From assembly GCA_947579665.1 (NCBI GenBank), contig OX388348.1, positions 868,001 through 932,000 of the forward strand: 64,000 nucleotides of DNA, given 5' to 3'. Position 1 is the stretch's first letter; each line of letters begins with the position of its first letter. Both the position numbers and the translations under genes were made by a program. This document shows, piece after piece, positions 57,875 through 64,000 of this stretch. The notes beneath the pieces are model-generated. The model searched no databases. It was not told the DNA's origin and saw nothing but the letters and a program-made list of their open reading frames with translations. This stretch comes from Sympetrum striolatum. Lineage: Eukaryota; Arthropoda; Insecta; Odonata; Libellulidae.

Positions 57875-58809
57875 TTCTAAATTTTCCACAAGCACGAATG
57901 GGGATATTTTTCCTGATAATTTAAGATCTACATCGCAGTACCAAGGCCAACTTTTCGAGCTGATTTTGTTATGAGAAAGGTCCAGTACTACTGCGTGGAC
58001 AATAAGCATCTCTCCTAAACTCAATGCCGATATGTTGCTGCTTCCAATGGACACCTTTCTGATCGTTTTTGTTCCTCGTATCCAGTTGAGTTCAAATCTC
58101 TCCATCGGATTTCCAGATACATCCAAGAAGTCTAACTCCAAGTCGTAGAAGAGGGTTTCCTTGAACGTATATCCTAGTTCAGGGAGTTCAATTCCATCGG
58201 GTAGGGATTTCAAACAATTGAATGACAGATGTAATGAAATTAGATTTTTCAGGTGCCCGGAGAAAATTTGTCTCGGCAGACTTTCAATTTTATTGCGTGA
58301 TAAGTTCAGGAATTTCAAGTTCGCGCATGAATTTAAAACTGTTAGGTTCAGCATTTTGATGAGATTATTTGATAAATTTAGTTCACGGAGCGAAGGAATA
58401 TGCATCCAATTTATCTCTGTAAAAGAATTGCTTTCGGCGCCGAGATTGGTTAAATATTCGAAATTTTGCTGGTAGGGGAAGAATTGCCCTTTCATCATGT
58501 TTCCTCTTATCACAAGTACTGTTACGTTTCTCATGGTCTGTAAAGCAATCGTATCAATGTCAAATATTTTGTTGTTAGAGACGTCGAAATGGGTGATTCC
58601 TGGCATGCTGGATCTCGCGGAATGCGGGTTAATTTATTGTTTGAAATATAGAATAATCTCAAGGAAGAGAGGTTTTGTCGGACGTTGAAATCAACTTCGG
58701 AGATATCGTTGTGCGAAATATCGATTTGTATGGGGCATCTCTGCCCTATACAAAAGCATATAGGTGGCATATTAAGGCTTGAGTGACAGTTATATTCGTT
58801 TGAATTGAA
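57875..58809 (-). CDS. Leucine-rich-repeat protein exon (host gene candidate), one frameshift
   Basis: An exon of 935 bp. The upstream acceptor is gctaaacaattctAG (branch-like CTAAAC, AG at 58811-58810). The downstream donor is AA|GTAAGT at 57874-57869. The reading opens FNSNEYNCHSS, with a Cys-rich LRR N-cap (ICFCIGQRCPIQIDISHND), then about 10 LRRs of LxxLxLSxNxI type (LRELNLSNNLIKML, LKFLNLSRNKIESLP, LDFLDVSGNPMERF, VLDLSHNKISSKSW). No transmembrane or TIR part lies in this exon. The ectodomain style resembles Toll-type or other extracellular LRR receptors. A single shift of frame between LTRIPR and SSMPGITHF (about 58605-58615) breaks it. It is either a recent pseudogene or a base-call/assembly error. 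Confidence 0.75.
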
Positions 58810-58811
58810 CT

Positions 58812-59940
58812 AGAATTGTTTAGCAATTTTTACGTTTTTTGACGATATTTCAAAATTCGAGGTAATTATTCTCACAAAAGATATTATTTGATTTGGAAAG
58901 AAAATTATGTCAGTAATTTGGGTGTGCCACAATTGCCGGGTATTTATAAAAGAAAAGAAGACGAAACGACCCACCCTAAACGCGTCTAAGCAACATCTGT
59001 AACAATTCTATATATTTTGCGTATTTTGACGAATTTTGGCGAACTGAGAAACCATTTTTCTTGATTCAAACGTACTAAATCTTTAATGTTAAGCAACAAC
59101 CAAGCAATATATGTACTCTTATCACTAAATTTTAATTAATTAGATTTAATTAATCACAGAAATTTAAATTTTTTACTAAAATTCGCAGCCTCAGGATATA
59201 ATCCGATCGAGTTTAAATTTTTTATATGTTACATGAACTACCAACCACAACTTTAAGCACTAGCCGTTGACGGATTTCGAAAAAAAAAGTTATTTCGATC
59301 CACCCTACTATACCTATTTTGCGTAGTAATCCCACTCTAGTTAATAATATTAGGTTTATTTAAAAAAAGGAATAACTTTACCGTAAGCTGCGCTAACAAT
59401 TATTACCAATAATGAAAATATATATACTTACTGAGAGTGAGTGGAGGAACTGGTGGATCATCATGACGTAGATTTCTTTAGCTCTACCGCGACGGCATGC
59501 ATTTAAACCCAAGGCTGGTATTTAAACAGGACGTCAGATTTTCCACATACCATCTTTAAAAAAACTCAAATAAGTCAATTAAAAAGTCCATAAAATCAAT
59601 TCGATTAATCATACTCAAATTATAACTCATTCCTCAACGTAAAATTTTAAATTTCATAAGGTGTTTATAATAGAATTAATAATTACTTCGTCTTTTTCGA
59701 TGGAAATGCATTAGTAAAACTTGATCAATACGGCCGAATAAAGGACAGTACGAGGTACAAATCCCGGAACGGAGGAATTAAATGTAAGTCCGTACATCGT
59801 GCGGATCACAGCGTTGAAGGTTTAATCTTCTACGATTCACTCATTCCAAAACTAAAACTGAGCGACTTTTTAGCCACTGTTGCCCTTTATCGGTGAAGGA
59901 CTCCTAAGCTCTCATGAACTTGTCAGGGGGTGCTTCACCG
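58812..59940. other. Probable intron or upstream region of the LRR gene
   Basis: AT-rich with no exon recognised. Since the LRR exon has an acceptor at its 5' side, earlier exons must lie to the right, beyond this stretch or beyond the window. Confidence 0.4.
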
Positions 59941-59944
59941 AGGC

Positions 59945-60055
59945 AACAGGAAGATCGGAAAAATCCGATCAGCCGGGATTCGAACCAGGGACCTTGGGAT
60001 TTGGAGTGATAGCTTAGATGGAATGCTATCCACTCAGCCACCAAGGCCTTTTTAC
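59945..60055 (-). repeat. tRNA-derived SINE head
   Basis: The minus strand has GGTGGCTGAGTGGATAGC (A-box), then CCCTGGTTCGAATCCCGGC (B-box), then the CGGATTTTTCCG hairpin also seen at 33140-33262. The 5' and 3' ends do not pair as an acceptor stem, so it is not a tRNA gene. Confidence 0.75.
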
Positions 60056-60859
60056 GCCGGCGAATTTCCCAATTTCAATATGCCCAAATGAGAGTGTGAA
60101 GGTACTTGAGGACTAATTTGGCAAGTTATTTTTCAATTAAGCATCTTTCATAACATTTGGAGTAAAAATCATAGCGGTGGTAACTTTATTTGCTTTTAGT
60201 TAGAGCAGCAACAGAATCAGGAAATTCCGCGCCTAAGGCCGTTTGCACACGTTCCGGCAAAACCGGTGCCGGCGCCGGCACCGGCGCCGGTTACAATGTA
60301 TTTAAATGGAGGTTTGCACACGCAGCCCGGCCCGGCAGGATTGCCGGTCCGACCGCCGGCTGCCGATTGTGCTGCCGGCGATGAACTCGGCAGATCGGAG
60401 GCCGGCGCCGACTCGGGCTTGTCGGTTTCGATTCTTTCTCCTTCGTAGATCAGTTTTGACGGTGCAGTGGAGATCTTCATTCCACTGTGTGATTATAAAG
60501 AGGATGCTGTTACCACCTGAGAGGTTTTCGGAGGTTGAAAATCTTTCTACATGGGAGCAGTTGTTCTACCTTCTTCCTAAGACGACTTAGTCAGGAGGAA
60601 CATATAGGAAAGATAAATGAAACAATTCAAAATATCGATAGTAGTTTTGTTATTAATACATTAACGATTAAACATTTCTCTATTAACTTCCTAAGCACCT
60701 CCGCTAAGCAAGAAAAAGCTCTCTCTCTCTATTAATAGAGATAATAATATTATGTAATATATTAAATTAAAGATGATATCTCAAATCATTAGAAGATTCA
60801 TTTGGCACAGACAGATTTGTTACTCTGTTTACATTTAGGAGGCTTTGACACGTATATTC

Positions 60860-61610
60860 CTATTCTGGCATAACATCCCTCTTTCGTAGAACATTGTGTA
60901 CAATCACACATGAGTCCACTATGTCTTTTGAATTGAATTGTTTCAATACATTAAGGACTCTACGGAATATTCTCCTTTTATTTGACATAATGCCGAAAGC
61001 ACACTCGACGTATCTTCGTGCCCGACACAAACGATAATTGAAGTTACGCTTCTTTTCGGTGAGATTGTGTCCTGCATATGGACGCATTACGTTTTCCGAC
61101 AAAGAAAACGCTTCGTCTCCCAGAAGTACAAATTTTCACCAGCTTCGATCAAGGGAGAAAGTGGAGGAATTCTCAATTGATTTCTAATGGGTAAATCATA
61201 AAAAGACGTTTCCTGGAAAACGGATGAGTCGCAGTCTTTTCCGTGGGTCCTATATCTACGTACGTGAACGTATAGTCTAAAGCTGCAATTGCCGTAAGAA
61301 CTATGGAAAAAAAGCCTTTATAGTTCAAATTAATGGAGCCTCTACGAGGAAACTTGCCACCCGCACATGCTTCCCTTCGACTGCTCCCAATCAAAGGGGG
61401 AAATGTGCAGATTTCTTGAAGCTATGTGCAATTTCCAGTCATTGTCCTCTGTAGGTACTGAAATGTATTCACCCTTCAGTTGGTTCTACAACGCTTTGCG
61501 GAATAAAAGTACCGATTGACGCACTGTACTTATTCCTAATCTGTACGAGTAATGAAGGTTGGTAAATGTTGCTCCGGTTGCAAGGTATCTGCGATGAAGA
61601 AACAATTACC
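60860..61610 (-). pseudogene. Harbinger (HARBI1-type) DDE transposase, decayed
   Basis: Read right to left across frames: RYLATGATFTNLHYSYRLGI near 61590, NQLKGEYISVPTEDNDWK, LGAVEGKHVRV, GSINLNYKGFFSIVLTAIA, YTFTYVDIG, IPPLSPLIEAGEN, FVLLGDEAFSLSENVMRPYA, then YRLCRARRYVECAFGIMSNK ... SCVIVHNVLR to the stop at 60860. These are the ordered Harbinger blocks, including the D of TYVDIG and the E of VECAFG. Lesions: an in-frame TAG before NQLKG; frame changes near 61390, 61340 and 61170; a one-base loss near 61125 upstream of LLGDEAF. The first Asp of the usual GA(I/V)DGKH is Glu. Confidence 0.92.
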
Positions 61611-61763
61611 ATTTGTATAAAAATCGTCCTGCATTTCAATTAATGCTTCATGATAGCTATCTTTTGTTCTGCGAAAATATTTATGCCCTCAGGACCCAAA
61701 TTAATAATATCTTATTCTTTTCCATTCTTAATATTCTATTATTTCTTATTTATAGAATTACAG

Positions 61764-62235
61764 ATTGATACGAAATGGCAGAACGTTAGGGACTCCTTTG
61801 CGAATTCCTTAAAAAAGAAGCTAGGACAGGGTGCTTCAAAGAAATACATTTATCATGATAATCTGATATTTTTAACGAAGATCGTTCAAAAAGATGACAT
61901 GGAGTCGAGCATTGAACTACAACTGCAGGAATGTAGAAAACACCAAGGAATAGAAGAGAACATCGATGAAATTGTTGGTGCTACAGCAAAAGTTAGTCAA
62001 TGATGTAACCGGAAAAAATAGCGCGAATCGAAGACGACACAGATCGGGAAATTTTGAAATCTCATCGCGAAAGAATGCTGAACCTGACGAGGATGAAGCG
62101 TTTTTCTTATCAATTTTACCGTCAGTCAGAAAAATGTCGGAAACGGACAAATTAGATTTTAGAATGCGCGTCTTGCAAATGATAAAAGATATTAACATCA
62201 GGAACGATAATATGAAATTTTATCTAGCTTATTAA
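61764..62235 (+). pseudogene. MADF-BESS DNA-binding protein of the Harbinger element
   Basis: An acceptor-like tttatagaattacAG precedes WQNVRDSFANSLKKKLGQ, ASKKYIYHDNLIFLTKI, the second half of a MADF domain. After a frame change near 61970-62000 come DEDEAFFLSILPSVRKMSET and DKLDFRMRVLQMIKDI, a BESS motif, and a stop at 62233-62235. The N-terminal half of MADF should be in an upstream exon that was not found. In insect PIF elements a MADF/Myb-like partner protein helps the transposase bind DNA and enter the nucleus. The frame change makes this copy non-functional. Confidence 0.85.
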
Positions 62236-62476
62236 AAATTCAATTTATAAAAATAAATGGTATTGTTTTGCGATTATGGAATTTCAACGAATTTCGACTT
62301 CCTTGTTACCGCGAGCATTTCTTTTGGACGTATAGAGGCTCTCATAATTGTATTCTGACATTTAAAGATGTCTCCAAGCCGATCCACCAGGAAATCAAAC
62401 GTACTTACGATAATAATTGAAGAACTTAGAATCGTTCTCTTCGAGTTTATTGTACACGGTGTAGAAGCTTCATTCT

Positions 62477-63303
62477 ATACGAGTAAAATGTTGCTTGCAT
62501 ACTGCAAGCATATAAAATGTATTTATAATCTTTATTCACATGCCAAGTTTTGAGTTTCAATGTTATCGGTAAAAGTTTAAAATAATTTTAAAAGTCAAGC
62601 ATATTCTTATTTTTGTAGACGCCTGGTGTCGAACCAAGGAACTATTGGCAGATGCGAATAGACAAAATAACTTGTTAGGAACCGATATTAATTAATGCAA
62701 AGTTTGAAGTACATGTCGTACCGGGAAGTTAGTGATATAAGACTCCCATCTGAAATGCATTGGGTAATGTATATGGCTTTCTGGGATCGAACCAAGGACC
62801 GTCAGCGAATTGCAAAAATTAGATTATGAAATATATTCATGATCTCTACCCACGTACCGAGTTTCAAGTTTCCATGTTATCGGAAAGAGATCCAAAAAAA
62901 TCTTAAAAATCGCCACAACACATTTTAAAGGGAAGATATTTGCCCTGACCTAGCTTCGAACCAAGGATAATCATCGAAGATGTCTTTTTGATTTTCGTTG
63001 GATATGCACGGCATCTAGCAATCCCTCGAGTTTCAACTCTCTTCTTTCCCGGGAAGTGCCTCAAAAAAGTTTTCGAAAATCCCCACCATATATCTTTATA
63101 GGGAAAATCGGGACTTTGGGGCCTTCTGAAATCGAAGCCATGACTCTGAGGTTCTAAATCGCATTTTTTCTGGCGATGAAACGTTATGGCCAATATGTCA
63201 TAAAAATTTCAAATCAATGACGTTTGTGGTTTAGCCTGTGAATTAGTATCCTATCTATCTATCTATATGAATGAATCAAGAGAGAAGCATCTATATATAA
63301 TAG
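62477..63303. repeat. Family D copy nested in the Harbinger element
   Basis: It starts cgagtaaaatgttgcttgca with the TGCTTGCA-TAC-TGCAAGCA palindrome, carries four monomers with tcgaaccaagg-type cores (near 62629, 62787, 62957, 63132) and ends gaagcatctatatataatag. A single unit, shorter than those at 35.9-38.2 kb. It splits the right subterminal part of the transposon, so it arrived later. Confidence 0.85.
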
Positions 63304-63549
63304 ATACCTTGCTGATAAAATTGGATGAGCCCAATACTCTCTTTACTATATTCTGTATTTTTTCCTCAAGTACAGCAGCCCGAAGATACGATTATCAACG
63401 CCCGTGCACAAGTTTCCTGCTCAACAGCAAATATCAGAGTGGCCTCCGATTCCGTGAATGTCGGTACGTCTGAAAACCATAAGCCTCCGGCGCCGGACTA
63501 GGGGCCGGCGCCGGCACCGGTTTTGCCGGCGTGTGTGCAAACGGCCTAA

Positions 63550-64000
63550 CTATCGGGCCGAGCGGCTGCCGTGTCAACTTTTACATATCCCGTCCTCAAA
63601 GGAAAAGGAGCAAGTATGCGCAGGATGTTTCTTTTGAAACATACACTAGAGATTCCGGTCTTTCGTGTGGTATAAATTTCTCGATCGAGTCTTATCGCTA
63701 TCACAATGTTTTTTTCCACTTTATAAAAAATAGTTAAAAAATAGTGGACTTTTGAATGTTTAATTACAACATGAAATATTAATAAAAGCCACTACATATT
63801 TACGTATAATTATTAGGAAAGGTTAATTATTTCAGAAAATATACTTGAAAATCTTTATAAAAACACTTTAAAAACACACGAGCAAAAGTAAAAACTCGGT
63901 TTCTTCGGAAATTCCGCTTTGAAATATTTTATGATTTTTTCTCATTTTCAACGGATTCTGATGGTTTAACGGATCTACCAAAAATTGAAATAGTTAGAGT
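63550..64000. other. AT-rich DNA, nothing recognised
   Basis: No gene or repeat recognised to the window end. Confidence 0.5.

Larger units (their letters stand above)
60237..63546. mobile_element. PIF/Harbinger transposon with 43 bp TIRs, two genes and a nested repeat
   Basis: The TIRs at 60237-60279 and 63504-63546 share GGCCGTTTGCACAC, then CCGGCAAAACCGGTGCCGGC over 43 bp with three mismatches. TAA lies on each side (60234-60236 and 63547-63549). A further TTTGCACACG occurs at about 60314. Both ends are extremely CpG-rich. Inside, a Harbinger transposase lies on the minus strand and a MADF-BESS gene on the plus strand, the usual two-protein arrangement. The copy is interrupted by a family D repeat at 62477-63303; without it the element is about 2.5 kb. 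Both genes are decayed. Confidence 0.92.

Noticed and set aside
59945..60055. Functional tRNA gene (also 33180-33262, 19686-19770, 13566-13716)
   Set aside because: A- and B-boxes are present but acceptor stems do not pair, and the bodies continue into SINE sequence or foldback arms.
60217..60590. Overlapping GC-rich ORFs at the Harbinger left end
   Set aside because: They translate the CpG-rich terminal inverted repeat in several frames and contain no domain.

Overview
The window looks like a repeat-rich, AT-rich arthropod (probably insect) nuclear chromosome. Evidence for this: no bacterial-style operons; a leucine-rich-repeat exon bounded by good spliceosomal sites; tRNA-derived SINEs; a PIF/Harbinger transposon whose second gene has a MADF-BESS type DNA-binding protein; and pogo, hAT, non-LTR and Penelope-like remains. 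The species cannot be named from the sequence. Almost everything recognisable is transposon-derived. The only good host-gene candidate is the LRR exon at 57875-58809 on the minus strand.

Layout. 0.2-5.3 kb: non-LTR endonuclease/linker fragments, a decayed hAT element, a small TTA-flanked MITE and a piece of a tRNA-B-box-rich repeat. 5.3-15.7 kb: AT-rich DNA with SINE pieces, one copy of a dispersed repeat and several strong hairpins. 15.75-18.2 kb: a complete but inactivated pogo-like transposon (TIRs, TA duplication, pipsqueak-type HTH plus DDE transposase with a C-terminal zinc-finger-like end). 18.57-21.97 kb: a 3.4 kb TAA-flanked element with symmetric subterminal motifs. 22.8-27.7 kb: copies of a microsatellite-bearing repeat with a roughly 320 bp internal period. 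34.9-39.2 kb: a non-LTR reverse-transcriptase fragment whose 3' region is split by a 3.1 kb head-to-tail array carrying 16 regularly spaced B-box-like motifs. 40-53 kb: dispersed repeats, then apparently single-copy AT-rich DNA, then a C-rich island with G-quadruplex potential on the minus strand. 54.4-57.7 kb: a hAT MITE, two tandem copies of the microsatellite repeat, a hAT transposase C-terminus and a Penelope-like GIY-YIG ORF followed by a hammerhead-ribozyme-like motif. 57.9-58.8 kb: the LRR exon. 60.24-63.55 kb: a structurally complete PIF/Harbinger element (43 bp TIRs, TAA duplication) with a decayed transposase on the minus strand, a decayed MADF-BESS gene on the plus strand and a nested copy of the B-box repeat.

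Functionally, the genes form host-parasite layers rather than a pathway. The pogo and Harbinger elements each carry (or carried) their own mobilisation machinery. The MITEs, the 3.4 kb element and the tandem repeats look like non-autonomous passengers. Nesting gives a relative order: the B-box repeat moved after the Harbinger element and after the non-LTR copy at 34.9-39.2 kb. No intact autonomous transposase remains in the window. The observations most worth following up are the B-box array, the Helentron-like architecture of the microsatellite family, the hammerhead-like motif behind the GIY-YIG ORF and the two-gene Harbinger element.
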